Of a DNA stretch of 64,000 nt, positions 1 through 10,739 are shown in pieces. The notes beneath the pieces are model-generated. The model was not told the origin of the DNA and ran no database searches. It saw only the letters and a list, made by a program, of their open reading frames with translations. Source of the stretch: Tetraselmis striata (lineage: Eukaryota > Chlorophyta > Chlorodendrophyceae > Chlorodendrales > Chlorodendraceae); contig VCJN01002224.1 of NCBI GenBank assembly GCA_006384855.1, positions 1-64,000 of the forward strand, in the 5' to 3' direction. The translations under genes were made by a program, and so were the position numbers. Every line of letters begins with the position of its first letter. Position 1 is the first letter of the stretch.

Positions 1-557
1 CACGAGGGGGGAAGGGGAGCGTACATTCATGCTGTGTATGTAGGTCATGCCCGACGCCACGTCCAGGGCGAGCGTCAGGGCGGCCGGGATGTGCGGAGGA
101 TTGGGCTCGCCGTCCGCCCCGCGCTTCTGCCCCTCCAGCCCGCCTCTTTTCAGGACTCCGCGCAGATCCCCGCGGCTGCAGTACTCTTGCACGACATGCA
201 CCTTGCAAATGAGGGAGTCCGCCTGCTTTCGCCACCGGCATGTGGGGCAGGTGGTCAGCCACGGCCAGCTGCCCTGGTGGGCCCCAGCAGGTGAGGGTGC
301 GCTGTGGACCATCGCCAGCAACCAAACCTCATTGGCCATGTGCTTGGAATAACCGGCACTGCTTAGCCCGTCCGCGCCCGCCATCATCATCTGCATTGAT
401 GCAAAGAGGGGTCAAAAAACAGTTAGGAGCTCAACCACAAACGAGATGGCAAAAGCTGCCAAATGCCTGGGTTGGTGGACATGGCAGTACGCCCCTTGCC
501 CCGGCCTCCTTCCGGGTCAACCTTTCACAGGCTGATGCAAACTCGTAAAACTCGTGG

Positions 558-595
<38 letters not shown>

Positions 596-1985
596 GGGCA
601 GCTCACAGTGTCGCGGCAATCGTTCAGCTGTACGATCTCAGACCCATATACTTGTACCACGTTAGGGTGCCGCAGCGACTCCCCGAGAAGGCCCTCGATG
701 GTGGGCACCATGGACTCCGCTGCGCTGCGGTCCAGGTAGCATACTTTCAAGGCTACCTCCACGCCACGCCATCGCCTTGCAAACGGAAATGAGCTCCATT
801 ACGTATGACGCCAGAAGCTCAGAGACAGAGATGGACAGAGAGAGTTGGTGGTGGGGGATAGGGAGTGGGGGAAGGGAAAGTGGAAGAGTGTGTCTTTGAA
901 AACCTTGCCGGCAGCCCCTCTGCCGATAAGCCCCTCCACGGAGACATCTAGCTTTGGCCCCACTGCAAGACGCCGCGAGCTCTTGGGCGAGCTCGCCTGC
1001 CTCGCCTGCATGGCCTCGTCAGGCTTTTCCCGTGCTTGCCCTGAACAGCAAAGGTGACGCGGCCACGTGCGTCCCCGTTGAGAACAAGCGCAGAATCGAG
1101 CCAGCACATTCGAACTGCCGCCGACGCAAGCCTGGTCGCGCGAGGTGAACCCCCCCCCCCCCCCCCCCCCCCCCCGGCCATTGGAGACCGGCCCAGCCGA
1201 GAAGGAAATAAAATAGTCGTGGCAGGCAAACCCCACCTTGGTTCGCCTCCCGTCCGGCGTCTGCGGTGCTCCTCGGCCCCCGCTCGCCTCTGCCCGGCGC
1301 CAGGCGCAGCGCCTGCCTGGGCGCCGACAGCACGACCCGCGCCAGGAAGCCCCCTACCCTGCGGAGGAACTGCCACACTCCGCCGGCCGCCGTACTAACC
1401 GGCGCGGTGGCGCAGTCGGTCGTTGGCATGGAGTGCGAGCTCAATGTGCGGATTAGAGTGTGGTTGTTGTGGTGGAGCTTGGCCACCCTGGCCTGGCTTC
1501 TGAGGCAAGCCAGCAGCGACGGCCCCGTGACTGGCTTGAAGAGGCAGGAGGATACGGCTTCGTTCTCCGAGGACAGCAGCAGCGTTGTGCGAGGCGGAGC
1601 ACAGCGTGACAGGAAGCACGGCATCGGGGTAGCGCTCGCTGATGACCCCTGCCGCGTCCTCGCCCGACATTCCAGGCAGGCACAGGCCCATGATGACCTG
1701 CTGCGGGAAGGCGGACGCGTCGCCGGTGCGGCTCCACCGCTCTGCAAGAATGCGTAGCGCCTCCTCCGCCGAGCCCGCCAGCGTACAGCACATGCCGGCT
1801 TTCACGACTATACGTTTGTACAGCAGCAGCTGCACCGCGTCTTCCACGCACAAGACTTCCACGCCCAGCAATTGATTCGGCGCTCGCTGCGAATCGCCGC
1901 CGCTGCTGCTGGTGCCAGAAGTGACGCTTGTCTTCGAAGTGGTGAATCCGTCTGGGTTGTGGGGAGGCATGCTATTGCCCCCCAT
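1..1985 (-). CDS. Receiver-domain / protein kinase hybrid, 3' end outside window
   Basis: A split minus-strand gene starting at ATG 1983-1985. The first exon (about 1985-1450) encodes a two-component receiver fold: VLCVED supplies the acidic pair, PGMSG is the loop after beta-3, and FKP is the conserved lysine. The phospho-acceptor aspartate is replaced by glycine (VIMGLCLPGM), so phosphorylation is unlikely. The FKP segment lies in another frame from the preceding part, so one base is gained or lost near 1570. Kinase pieces follow: glycine loop GRGAAGKVF (about 896-960), VALKV with the ATP-binding lysine and helix C to HPNVVQVYG (about 605-760), then hinge and helix E, VVQEYCSRGDLR to GMTYIHS (about 15-205). 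The HRD loop lies beyond the left edge. The introns hold a 35-nt and a 26-nt homopolymer. The kinase resembles algal tyrosine-kinase-like enzymes. Exact splice sites were not resolved. Confidence 0.72.
560..594. repeat. G homopolymer (35 nt) in kinase intron
   Basis: An uninterrupted run of G on the plus strand, hence C on the sense strand of the kinase gene. It lies between the exon ending after NVVQVYG and the hinge exon. A 26-nt C run (1150-1175) sits in the preceding intron. Lengths may be assembler estimates. Confidence 0.9.
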
Positions 1986-2512
1986 TTCTGCGCTTTGATG
2001 CGGATGTCGTACGAATACCGCGACGAATAATTCTCAAGACCTCCGACAGTCGCCACCACATACAAAGAGGGATTTCACAGCTCGGTAATGACGCAAGTTC
2101 GTAGGAGACGCAACGCACGTAGGAGAGCGGCGGGCAAGTTGCTCGCAGTTAGCACTCACTCGGAACACAACCGAAAATGACCTGAGGGTGCAGTTGCTGG
2201 GGTGGATAAACTAAACGCCATCATCCTTCTGGTGCTGCTAGGCTGCGGCACACGGCGCGGATACTGGACGCCGACCGGGCGCCCACGCGGTGTTGCGCAT
2301 CATACTCAATCACTTAGCGGGTGGTGCTGGCTGTCGGCGTAACAGCCAGGCGAAGCCAGGCGGAGATCCGGTGCTCTGCTGCTTGCGATCTCCCAACAGC
2401 ACAACTCCTCCACGCTCACTCGCGTGGCCCTCGGAACCTGCACACCTAGGAATTGCCCCAGGTGGAAACGTGATGTGCTGGCGGCCCTTGCCGCGCCAGC
2501 ATCGCTAGCGAC
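1986..2512. other. Intergenic, no gene seen
   Basis: Lies between the 5' end of the receiver-kinase gene and the end of the DIRS element. No coding frame with recognisable protein character is visible. It should contain the kinase promoter, but no specific motif is identifiable. Confidence 0.5.
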
Positions 2513-2540
2513 TTAGACAGAGTGCGAGTCACGTTGCCAG
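2513..2540. repeat. DIRS split repeat B2
   Basis: A 28-bp copy identical to 2852-2879. It forms the 3' outer end of the minus-strand element, 60 bp beyond repeat A2. Confidence 0.8.
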
Positions 2541-2600
2541 AAGCGAGTGTCTTGTCTTACAAGCCCCTCGCCACACCAAACAAGATGGGTGGGACGGGTG

Positions 2601-2854
2601 GGTGCGTGAAGCGCAACAGCAAAAGGGATGAGCGCTATGGTCTAGACAGTTGGCTAAGTAGTAGCTGCAGGCAGGCAGGGAAACAGGTCGGGAGCTGGTG
2701 CGGTCGCGAGTCCGCTGCTCACTGTCCCATCCTGGAAGATTCTAGACAGAGCCGATGACTGGCTACTGTGCTATATTTTCCAGGTGGTAGTCGTTCGACC
2801 GCACAACTCGGTCCGTCGTCTGACTAAACTCAGTTAAGTACTTAACAACGATTA
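2601..2854. repeat. DIRS split repeat A2
   Basis: A 254-bp direct copy of 7177-7430 in the same orientation with one mismatch seen (T versus C near 2629). It joins repeat B1 directly. Confidence 0.9.
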
Positions 2855-2879
2855 GACAGAGTGCGAGTCACGTTGCCAG
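2852..2879. repeat. DIRS split repeat B1
   Basis: A 28-bp copy of 2513-2540, located between the recombinase stop codon and repeat A2 and overlapping A2 by three bases. Confidence 0.8.
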
Positions 2880-2916
2880 GCAAAACCGGAAGGCCACAGT
2901 TACCGGTGAAAACCAG

Positions 2917-4090
2917 TCACTGTGAAAGATTAGCAGCGGAACGCTGCGGTGCCAGGGAGCCGAAGAAGTAGCGGGCCCCAGCGGAGTCCAGGATGCCTGG
3001 CACGATGTAATTGAGGACCACGCCGCTGCCCACTTTCCAGCCGCCAAGCCAGCGAATCGTAGGCATAGGGACGCCCGTGGCCGAGGCCGCGGACGCCCCG
3101 CCACTGCGAAGGCTGTGCGACGACCAGCAGAAACCAGCAGGCGGGGTAGCGTCAACTGCCAAGGCAGCGGCAGTTACCCATTCGGAGACAGTAGCCGCGG
3201 TCCACGTGCCGGGATCATCATCAGGGAGCTGCCAAAACCGAGTAGCACCGGGCAGCACGTGATCGCGGCAGCTGACGAAGAACTCCAAAAGCTCCGCGAT
3301 TTCGGGGTGCGCCTCGCGGGAAATTTGCAGCACCGGACGAGGCGCACCGGAAGGCTTGCCCTTAAGTACTCGACGGTACAGCGTAATGCTGCGGGAATCA
3401 ACCGCGAAATCGCGCACGCCGCACCCCGTACTGGTACCCGCGCGGTGACAAAAAAGGAAATTGACCGCGGTAACGAGCAGGGCACGGAATGTGGGCAGGT
3501 CGCACGCGATGGACCTGTGAGAAACCAGCCGCCGCGCACGCCGAACACAGGCGAGGGCGACGTCCGCAGGCAGAGGCACCCGGTAGTCCGGGGCGTCCAG
3601 CACCTGCTGAGCCAGCTCCCAACCGCGCATCGCCTGGTTGACGAAAGGCCCAAGCGCCGGCGGCTCCTTGAAATTATCGGTGAAAAAGGCGTTGATCGCT
3701 GAAAGGTAGGGTCCAAAGGCACCAGCCTTGTTGCGGCCACGTGCCGCAACCCAAGAGATGTACCGAACGATGAGCGGCGGATCCGCCGTGTCCGGCAGTC
3801 TCCCATTTTGCGCGCAGAACTCGCAGAATAGGTTGAATTCAGATCCGTAAGACTGCACGGTACGTTCCGCGCGCGAAGACATCAAGAAATCCGCGGCACG
3901 GCGCCCAACCTCGTCGTCGCCGAGTAACCGCAGTAGCCCAGGTCGCATAATCGCTGCCCATGGTGCAGACGGTACGTTCGATTTCAACCCGTACCGCACA
4001 GCCGGGCGGTGTTGTCTGCTGTGAGCATCTGTACGGGAGATCTGAAAAGCGTCCGCGGAAACGTCCAAGGTAGCAGCCGCAGCACTTAAC
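2917..4090 (-). CDS. DIRS tyrosine recombinase (integrase)
   Basis: Encodes the lambda-integrase-type recombinase that inserts the element. An N-terminal SAM-like DNA-binding part (RTVQSYGSEFNLFCEFC to YLSAINAFF) is followed by the catalytic domain. Visible are the first catalytic-arginine region (CGVRDF), the H-x-x-R box as HSLRSGG, the WLGGWK box, and the tyrosine nucleophile in LNYI. The frame stays open upstream to 6042, but that part is arginine-rich and antisense-like and overlaps the RT gene, so I do not count it as coding. A start near 4090 or at ATG 3946-3948 fits best. The stop lies just before repeat B1. There is no frameshift or missing catalytic residue. Confidence 0.85.
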
Positions 4091-6140
4091 GCCCCGTAAC
4101 CGGCGCGTCGCGACCGGTAGAAGAAGGACGGAAGGGAAGGCGGAAGAGCATCACGCTCCAGGGCGGCGGCCCGACGCCCGCGCGGCGCCCGAGCAGCCCG
4201 GGAAAGAACAGATCGCGGGAAGGAGGGTAGTGCAGTACCTCTGTAGCCATCTCGTGTAGCTGCTGGAGCCAAGGGCGGCCGTACCAGGCCGGGGCGACCA
4301 CGGTCGCCGCGGCCCCCGATTGCTGCAGCTTTAGCACCAGATCGTCCAGCAGCTGCCAGGGGGGATTGCACCAGTTCACTTCGGCGCGCCAAGTGGCGTC
4401 CGACTGGGCCAAGGAGTCCACCGCCTCGGTACCTGGGACCGTCCACCGGGAGTTGTACCGAGGTAACAAGGCGTTCTCCATAGTTGCGAATCGGTCGACC
4501 GTATGAGGTCCCCAGATGCGATCGACGTACCGGAATATACGAGGATTGATCATCAAATCGGAAAAGTCCTTCTCTCGCGAAAGCTTGTCCGCCCATGCGT
4601 TCGCCGCCGCAGATCGAATGTACCGTGCTCGTAAACGAATATCGTGTACATCCAGCAAATACCATAGCTTGCGAAGTTCCGCCATAAGCACCGGTGACCG
4701 AGTAGTCAAATTGGACAGGATATGCACCACCGCCTGATTGTCCTCGTACAAAAGTACGCGGCGCCCCATCAGCCGTGGCAAAAATGACTGTATGGCGAGA
4801 CGTACCGCTTTGAGCTCCTTGTACGTTATATGACGTCGACGATCCTCCTCGTACCAATATCCGCGTGCCTCCGTAGTTTCGCACAGTACCGCACCCCAGC
4901 CGTACTGGCTGGAGTCCGTGTGGAGATAGGCTGTCTCCGCCGGGCGCAGAATCGGTGCGCCGTTGTGGCGCGTGGGAACATCGCGCCACCACTCCAAATC
5001 GCGAATGAGCTGACGCGTCAGAACGACCTTGCCGCTCGGAGAGGAGCATCGGCCCAGGACGGTGTGCGCCTCGCGGAGGTAGAAACGTGCCGGAGGCATC
5101 GCGAGGTAGAGGAACTGGCCCTGCCCGGCGAGAGACGCAAGGAGTTTGGCCGGCGCGTGGCGGCGGCGGCGCGCAGCGATGCACAGGAGGTCGCGGGCCA
5201 GGTTGGAGAGCCGACGCAGTTTCGCCGCTGGGGCGCGGAACTGCATAGTGACCAGGTCCAAGTCCATGCCTAAGTGCTGCAGCTGCTGGGTGGGCTCGGG
5301 GTGCGCCTTGGTGGGGTGCTTGGCCAGGCCCAGGCGCCCCCAGAGTCGCTCGACCTCGGCCCGTAGGCGTAGAGCCAGCTGGCGCGACGGTGCCAGAAAC
5401 AGGAAGTCGTCGATGAACGGTAGGAGGCAAACGCCGCGCGCCTTGCGGCGACGCAAGCGTCGACGGAAGGGCCGGCCGTAGCTGCTGTAGGTCGCGAAGT
5501 CTGGTTGACGCAGGTAGCGCACCATGACCGCCATCAGAGTGCAGAAGTAGTAAGGGCTTAGCGACCAACCCATGGGGAGGGCCGCGAAGCGCCACAGGGT
5601 GCCACGTACGTTGATTGTAAAGAAGTCGCGGACGTCCTCCCGCAAGCCCAGGGCGTAGTAGCCGTCCTGCAGGTCGAAGGAAAACGCCCAGTCGCCGCGT
5701 TTCGCCAGGTACCGCAGGCGACGCAGAGTTTCGAATCGCATGGAATAGACCGCGCAGTAAGAGTTTAGATGGCGCAGGTCTATTACAAGGCGCCACTGGT
5801 TGCCGCCCGGCTTTGGTACTAGGAAGACTCGCGACACGTAGTGCTCGCGCACGCCAGGTTCTAGCGCGCCGACTGTTACTAGTCGCTGGCTCTCCCGCTC
5901 CCACCACTCGAGCTGCTGAGGCGTAGCGTCCTGTAGAGAGACGCCCCGGTGGAAAGGTGTGGGCGCCGCGCCAGAGAAAGGTAGCGGCACTCCCTCGCGA
6001 ACCCACCGGAGCACGCGCCCGCTCGCCCCGATTCGCCGCCACTCCCGCCAGTTCTGCCGCACGCGATGGCGCAGAAACGTGGAGGGGCGTGGTAACGAAG
6101 CGGAACGGCGGGCCGCACCGTCAGGCCTTGCCCTTGCCCT
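4086..6140 (-). CDS. DIRS reverse transcriptase - RNase H - methyltransferase-like polyprotein
   Basis: Reverse transcriptase of the DIRS element. Blocks visible in order are FLVPKPGGNQWRLVIDLRHL, FDLQDGYYALG, LPMGWSLSPYYF and the polymerase active site FIDDFLFL (near 5403-5420). RNase H follows with HTDSSQYGWGAV, YKELKAV and YEDNQAVV. The C-terminal third carries VDRFAT, NWCNPPW and VVAPAWYGRPW, the signature of the Dam-like N6-adenine methyltransferase domain typical of DIRS elements. The frame is open to 6782, but its first 200 codons are antisense-like and overlap gag, and no ATG lies near the gag stop. Expression by frameshifting from gag is therefore plausible. The stop lies at 4086, at the start of the recombinase region. 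Confidence 0.88.
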   Translation of the reverse strand, partial: RARARPDGAARRSASLPRPSTFLRHRVRQNWREWRRIGASGRVLRWVREGVPLPFSGAAPTPFHRGVSLQDATPQQLEWWERESQRLVTVGALEPGVREHYVSRVFLVPKPGGNQWRLVIDLRHLNSYCAVYSMRFETLRRLRYLAKRGDWAFSFDLQDGYYALGLREDVRDFFTINVRGTLWRFAALPMGWSLSPYYFCTLMAVMVRYLRQPDFATYSSYGRPFRRRLRRRKARGVCLLPFIDDFLFLAPSRQLALRLRAEVERLWGRLGLAKHPTKAHPEPTQQLQHLGMDLDLVTMQFRAPAAKLRRLSNLARDLLCIAARRRRHAPAKLLASLAGQGQFLYLAMPPARFYLREAHTVLGRCSSPSGKVVLTRQLIRDLEWWRDVPTRHNGAPILRPAETAYLHTDSSQYGWGAVLCETTEARGYWYEEDRRRHITYKELKAVRLAIQSFLPRLMGRRVLLYEDNQAVVHILSNLTTRSPVLMAELRKLWYLLDVHDIRLRARYIRSAAANAWADKLSREKDFSDLMINPRIFRYVDRIWGPHTVDRFATMENALLPRYNSRWTVPGTEAVDSLAQSDATWRAEVNWCNPPWQLLDDLVLKLQQSGAAATVVAPAWYGRPWLQQLHEMATEVLHYPPSRDLFFPGLLGRRAGVGPPPWSVMLFRLPFRPSSTGRDAPVTGR

Positions 6141-7089
6141 TGCCCTTGTCGGCGTCGTCGGCTGTGGGGCGGAAGTCTGGGCGTGGGCGGCGTCCGGAGG
6201 GCCGGCGCCGTCGCGCTCTGGATGGTGGCTCGTCGTCGTTGTCCTCCTCCTCGTTGGGGTCTGGTCCCACGCCGAAGCGCTGTTGTACGGCTGCCTTTGC
6301 CGCCGCCGTGACGCTGTACTCGGCCTCGCGGCGCAAAAGCTCGTCGCTGAGCTGCGCCACTGCTTCCGAACCATAGTCCGCGAAACCGGGCTTGAGGAGG
6401 CTGCGGCGAACCACCTGTGCGACTGTCTTGGTCCGCGCATCCGCATCGTTCGACGCGTTGAGGCGGATAAACGCCAGGAAGTCGCGCCGGTGTTTATTTG
6501 AGGCGTCGTAGGCCGCCACGCCCGCTTCAAGGAGGCGAAGGTCCTCCTCACCAGGGGGCTGCGCCGCGCTTGCCGCTCTCTTAATCGACGCGAGCGCCTC
6601 GCAGAGAGCCGCGTGGGCCACCGCATCGTAGAAGCCAAAGCAGTACAGAGAGCGGTACTGATCCAAAGTGGCCCAGTGCCGACGCGCGATGAGCTGGCGG
6701 TGCGTCTCGTCAGATGAGATGTCGTACAGTTGGGGAATCGGAGAGAGGCCGGGACTGGGCTGGACGGAAAAGCCGGGGCCAATTAAATGAGCCCACTCCT
6801 CCCAGACTAAGGAAGGGGCAGCGGCACTAGGGCCACCGCGCTGGGGCTGGGGCACGGAAACCTGCTCTGCGCGAGCCGGTGCGTCGTGCTGGGAGCTCGC
6901 CGCGGCAGCGCTACTAGCGGGCGCGCGGGGCTCGGCAGGAGTAGAACCACTAGGCCGCTGAAGGTCACTTCGTAGGGCTTCCAGAAGCTCCGTAAGCCCC
7001 GCGAAACCGGCCTCCAGCGCGGCGATGCGGTCTTCGGCTAGGCCACTAGGGGCGTCACCGGAGTTGTCAGGCATACTGAGCCCTGACAA
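6121..7089 (-). CDS. DIRS gag-like protein
   Basis: A 322-residue first gene of the DIRS element. It has an N-terminal helical segment (RIAALEAGFAGLTELLEALR, likely coiled coil), an Ala/Pro/Ser linker, then a folded middle part (WEEWAHLIGPGF, ARRHWATLDQYRSLYCFGFY). The tail is very basic and ends in repeated GKGK, suited to nucleic-acid binding. There is no zinc knuckle, as is usual for DIRS gag. The role as capsid-like protein is inferred from position and composition. It overlaps the open RT frame at its 3' end. Confidence 0.75.
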   Translation of the reverse strand: MSGLSMPDNSGDAPSGLAEDRIAALEAGFAGLTELLEALRSDLQRPSGSTPAEPRAPASSAAAASSQHDAPARAEQVSVPQPQRGGPSAAAPSLVWEEWAHLIGPGFSVQPSPGLSPIPQLYDISSDETHRQLIARRHWATLDQYRSLYCFGFYDAVAHAALCEALASIKRAASAAQPPGEEDLRLLEAGVAAYDASNKHRRDFLAFIRLNASNDADARTKTVAQVVRRSLLKPGFADYGSEAVAQLSDELLRREAEYSVTAAAKAAVQQRFGVGPDPNEEEDNDDEPPSRARRRRPSGRRPRPDFRPTADDADKGKGKGKA

Positions 7090-7176
7090 TGCCGTGCGCA
7101 GGGCGTCGTGCTAGCGCAGGCGGATAATATCGACAAGGATCGCTTCCCCTCGCGGCAGAGGTGCCGCGCGATTGCT

Positions 7177-7430
7177 GGTGCGTGAAGCGCAACAGCAAAA
7201 GGGACGAGCGCTATGGTCTAGACAGTTGGCTAAGTAGTAGCTGCAGGCAGGCAGGGAAACAGGTCGGGAGCTGGTGCGGTCGCGAGTCCGCTGCTCACTG
7301 TCCCATCCTGGAAGATTCTAGACAGAGCCGATGACTGGCTACTGTGCTATATTTTCCAGGTGGTAGTCGTTCGACCGCACAACTCGGTCCGTCGTCTGAC
7401 TAAACTCAGTTAAGTACTTAACAACGATTA
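7177..7430. repeat. DIRS split repeat A1
   Basis: The 254-bp 5' terminal repeat of the minus-strand DIRS element, matching 2601-2854. The outer boundary is placed at 7430 because similarity stops there. Confidence 0.9.
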
Positions 7431-9709
7431 AAACCAGTAGCGGCCACGACATCATCCATCATGATGCTGGATGTAGTAGTGGTGGCTACTAGTGGCGGTG
7501 GCTGAGAAACAACGTACACCCTTCCACATAAGTCCCAGGCCCCTTTATCGCCAAATCCGAGCTTACGAATAGTAGGGCAGCTGAATCTAGGGTTTATGAC
7601 CTGAAATCCTGAAGTGTTGCACATTTATGCTCAGCCTTTTATCACCATAGGGTGTAAGCAAGCCCTTTGGCCCTAACAAGTGTCCTACACGAGTGGCACT
7701 TGATGCGCCACACTGAGCGACGTCGTTTCCATTATCGTCCCCGCAACAACGGGGGTTGGTGCCCCGCACGTCCCGCCGCGCATGCATAGACCGCCATTGC
7801 ATGGTAGTATGTCCATGGGTGGGCGAGGAAACATGTCCACAAAGAGGCTAGGGGATTTTTGTTTGGGGTGGGGCCATAGTGGCGTGCGCCCTTGCACGAC
7901 GTGGCGTGGTACCATCGGCACTGTGGTGCCGCCTTGTGGTGCAGCTCTCAGAGGCAGCTCGCGGTATTGCTCCGTGCGTTGAGAGGAAGCGCCAAAACCA
8001 TTTTCATATAAATACCAATAAATACTACGCGAGCAGGGCTACGAATTCTACAATGGCAGCACGGTCGTTCGAGGCCATTATTATTAGGCACTTTTTCGAT
8101 ATTTTATAAATAATCTATCGAAATCTGGCGTCTGTGTTAGCGTGATGTGGTCAACACGTTGGCGTGAAACTTTCCGCCAAGGGAATCTCAAAACCTGCTA
8201 CACGGTGGCGGGACAGTAGTGTGTTGTGTGTACTTGTGCACGGACCACTCGTACTTGGCACATGCCCCCCTTGAGCGATGCCCACGGCCGCCATGCCGGA
8301 TTCCCCCTTCACAACATTATTTCCACCAGCATCGACGCATGAGGGTGCACGCAATAACCGCCCTACATGGCTCACCATGGCGCGCTATGAGCATGCGGCC
8401 ATGGGAAAGCTTTGGCCTACGGCAAGGAGGCCGCGAGAACCCTCTCCCGCCTGCGCGTGCAACGATCACAAATTCACAACCGCATTTGGCCCATGATTCA
8501 TTTGCCCACAAACCATCGTCATCGACACGTAGGGCTTGGTCCAGGTCGTGAATGACCTAATTTCAATGCCCTACGTGTATGGTGGATAGTGATCATACCA
8601 AGGGTGATCTGGTATGAGTACGGGGGCATTGGCGTCCCATGCCTATTTATGCACACGAGTGCCGCAATTTGTGGTTTTGAAGCGCTATAACCAGGGCTCA
8701 TAATTACACTGTAACACTAGGCGCGATATATAGCTAGCGCCAGCAGCCTTGCTTTTGCCTGAATGAAAGTGTTGACGGCAACGGCTACCGCATGGCAATA
8801 TGGGGTGTATCACGCTATCGCGGCATTTCCCCCCAGCCGTACGACCCTGAGTAACACGCATGCACGCGCGCACGGTCTCAGTGTAGCCACGCATGGGCGT
8901 GTGGATCAAATTCTCAAAGCCCGTACTTGTGTGGAAGGGTGTATAAATATAAAACCATTAACAGCAATAATACGGATTTTATTCCTGATCAGCTTTTGCG
9001 GCTATAGCTCATGTAACTATCATTATCAGCGATACTACCAGCGATACTAGCAAGGCAGAAATTATGTTAAATGATAGCAGGTGGGGTTTCTTTTCCCCCG
9101 TCGTCTACTTGGCAGACGCGTACAGCGCAAATACGGTGATAATATGTCCGGTGCTAGTATGCCGTACCGCCCGAGGGGCTGCATCGACCCCGCAGCGCCT
9201 CGAGGAGCTGCATCGACATCGTACTTCCGTGCGGCACCACCGTGTGCGGTTCCCGACGCAACCATCCCGGGTAGCGCGGCTCCCGCATGTTGCTTCGTCG
9301 TGTGCTTAAAAGCGCCAGGGGCTTGTCTGTCCCCACCTTCCTTTGTCGCGGCGCACCAACCATGGGGTCGCGCCGCCACAGAGCTCGTGTCTCCGTGACA
9401 CGCAAGGCCTTTAATTTTACATGCCACTCAGAAGTGATGCCTTGCGCCAAGCTCGAGGACATGTCTCGCTGGCCGGGAAGCGGTCGACGATCATCAAGAG
9501 AGCACCGTACGCCGGCTCCTCGCGCCGTCAATCAGTGTCCCACATGGACAACCGCTCGGCTGATTCAAAGGGACCGGTCTTCACGCCTCGCGACACAAGA
9601 GCCCCCATGCCGCCGGCCTTATTCGGCTCACCAATTTCGGCTAGGAACGATTCATGTTAGTGGAACCGCGCTACGCGGCGCGCCACAAGCGGGCTGCCCC
9701 TCGCAGCCC
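7431..9709. other. Gene-poor stretch, no supported gene
   Basis: Short open frames on both strands have no recognisable motif or consistent coding bias. The base composition is lower in GC than the flanking genes (for example 7990-8120). It looks like decayed intergenic or transposon sequence. Confidence 0.5.
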
Positions 9710-10440
9710 CAGGAACACATCTGATCGGCGCCAACCGGCCACTACTGTATGTATTCCGCCTCCGGGGACCCGCGCTGATCGGCTATATCAGGCCGTCCCT
9801 GCACCATGTGCCCCGGCCGCTACTTCCGCGGCCCAAGCACGCAGCTGCTAGCCGGCGCCAACTGGCCGTCACTGCACCATGATGTGCCCCAATCGCTTCC
9901 GCGGCCCGGGCACGCAGCGAATCGGCCCCGTCAGGCTGCCAATGCAACATGCGACCCGGTCGCCTCCGTGGCATGCGCACGCATTTGGTCGGCGCCAACG
10001 GGCCGTCACTGCACCATGTGCCCCAGTCGCTTCCGCGGCCGGCGCACGCAGCTGGTTGGCGCCAACGGGCCGCCACTGCATCATGTGCCCGGTCGCCTCC
10101 GCGGCTCGGGCACGCAGATGGCCGATGCCAACGGGCCGGGCCCGCCGCTGCACGCTTTGCCTCGGTTGCTATCACAGCCTCGGGCACGCAGTTGGTCGGC
10201 GACATCATGCCGCTAATGCACTGTGTGCTCCGGTCGCTTTCGTGGCATGCGCATGCAGCTGGTCGGCGCCAACGGGCCGCCACTGCACGATCGCCTCCGC
10301 AACCCAAGCGCGCAACTGGTCGGTGTCGTCATGCCCGCCCGTCCTTGCGCTATGTGTCCCGGTCGCCTCCGCGGCATGCGCACGCGGCGCCGAAGGGCCG
10401 CCACTGCACCATGTTCCCGGTCGCCTCCGCCGCCCGGGAA
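9710..10440. repeat. Degenerate minisatellite, about 70-bp units
   Basis: About nine imperfect head-to-tail units. Each contains a core like CACCATGTGCCCCGGTCGCC, then a CCGCGG and GGCACGCAG block, then GGTCGGCGCCAACGGGCC. Unit length varies and several units are rearranged. Open frames on both strands through the array are by-products of the repeat. Confidence 0.8.
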
Positions 10441-10547
10441 GGCAAATTGAAATTGAAATTGATTATAACGTGGCTGCTAGTCTGCTGCTCTCAATCGCCT
10501 CGAGAGAGATTTGCTCCTCAGACATGCCATCTGTAACCATAGTAGGA

Positions 10548-10548
<1 letters not shown>

Positions 10549-10596
<48 letters not shown>
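10549..10596. repeat. (AC)n microsatellite
   Basis: A perfect dinucleotide AC run of 48 bases just beyond the minisatellite. Confidence 0.95.
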
Positions 10597-10601
<5 letters not shown>

Positions 10602-10708
10602 TATAGTGTAATTACAGCTCAAGCTTCCGGCCATTCTCTTTCGTTTCCAAACCCCGCCTCCTTATTCCATCACGTGATCAGTAGATGTGTTATTTTTCGG
10701 ACAACTAC

Positions 10709-10736
10709 GGGTAGTCGCAAATACGAGCGACTACCC
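10709..10736. repeat. Perfect 10-bp inverted repeat (hairpin)
   Basis: GGGTAGTCGC and its exact reverse complement GCGACTACCC are separated by 8 bases. No T run follows, and no gene ends here, so a terminator role is not supported. Confidence 0.6.
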
Positions 10737-10739
10737 CTA

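Larger units (their letters stand above)
2513..7430 (-). mobile_element. PAT-type DIRS (tyrosine-recombinase) retrotransposon, apparently complete
   Basis: The element is 4918 bp on the minus strand with gag, RT/RNase H/methyltransferase and tyrosine recombinase genes in order. Its termini form split direct repeats: A1 (7177-7430) at the 5' end, then the genes, then B1 (2852-2879) abutting A2 (2601-2854), then B2 (2513-2540). A1 and A2 are both 254 bp and differ at one position that I can find. This A1-genes-B1A2-B2 layout defines PAT-group elements such as Volvox Kangaroo. All three reading frames are open, so the copy looks recent and possibly active. DIRS elements integrate through a circular DNA intermediate with the recombinase and leave no target duplication. 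Confidence 0.88.

Noticed and set aside
1400..1450. tRNA-like GCGCGGTGGCGCAGTCGG
   Set aside because: Resembles a tRNA 5' part, but no B box or pairing acceptor arm follows, and it lies inside the receiver-kinase gene.
4100..6042. Upstream two thirds of the very long open frame that ends in the tyrosine recombinase
   Set aside because: Arg/Pro/Gly-rich antisense-like translation overlapping the well-supported RT frame. No domain appears before about 4050.
6140..6782. N-terminal extension of the RT frame
   Set aside because: It lies within gag in another frame, has shadow composition, and no RT-related motif appears until after the gag stop.
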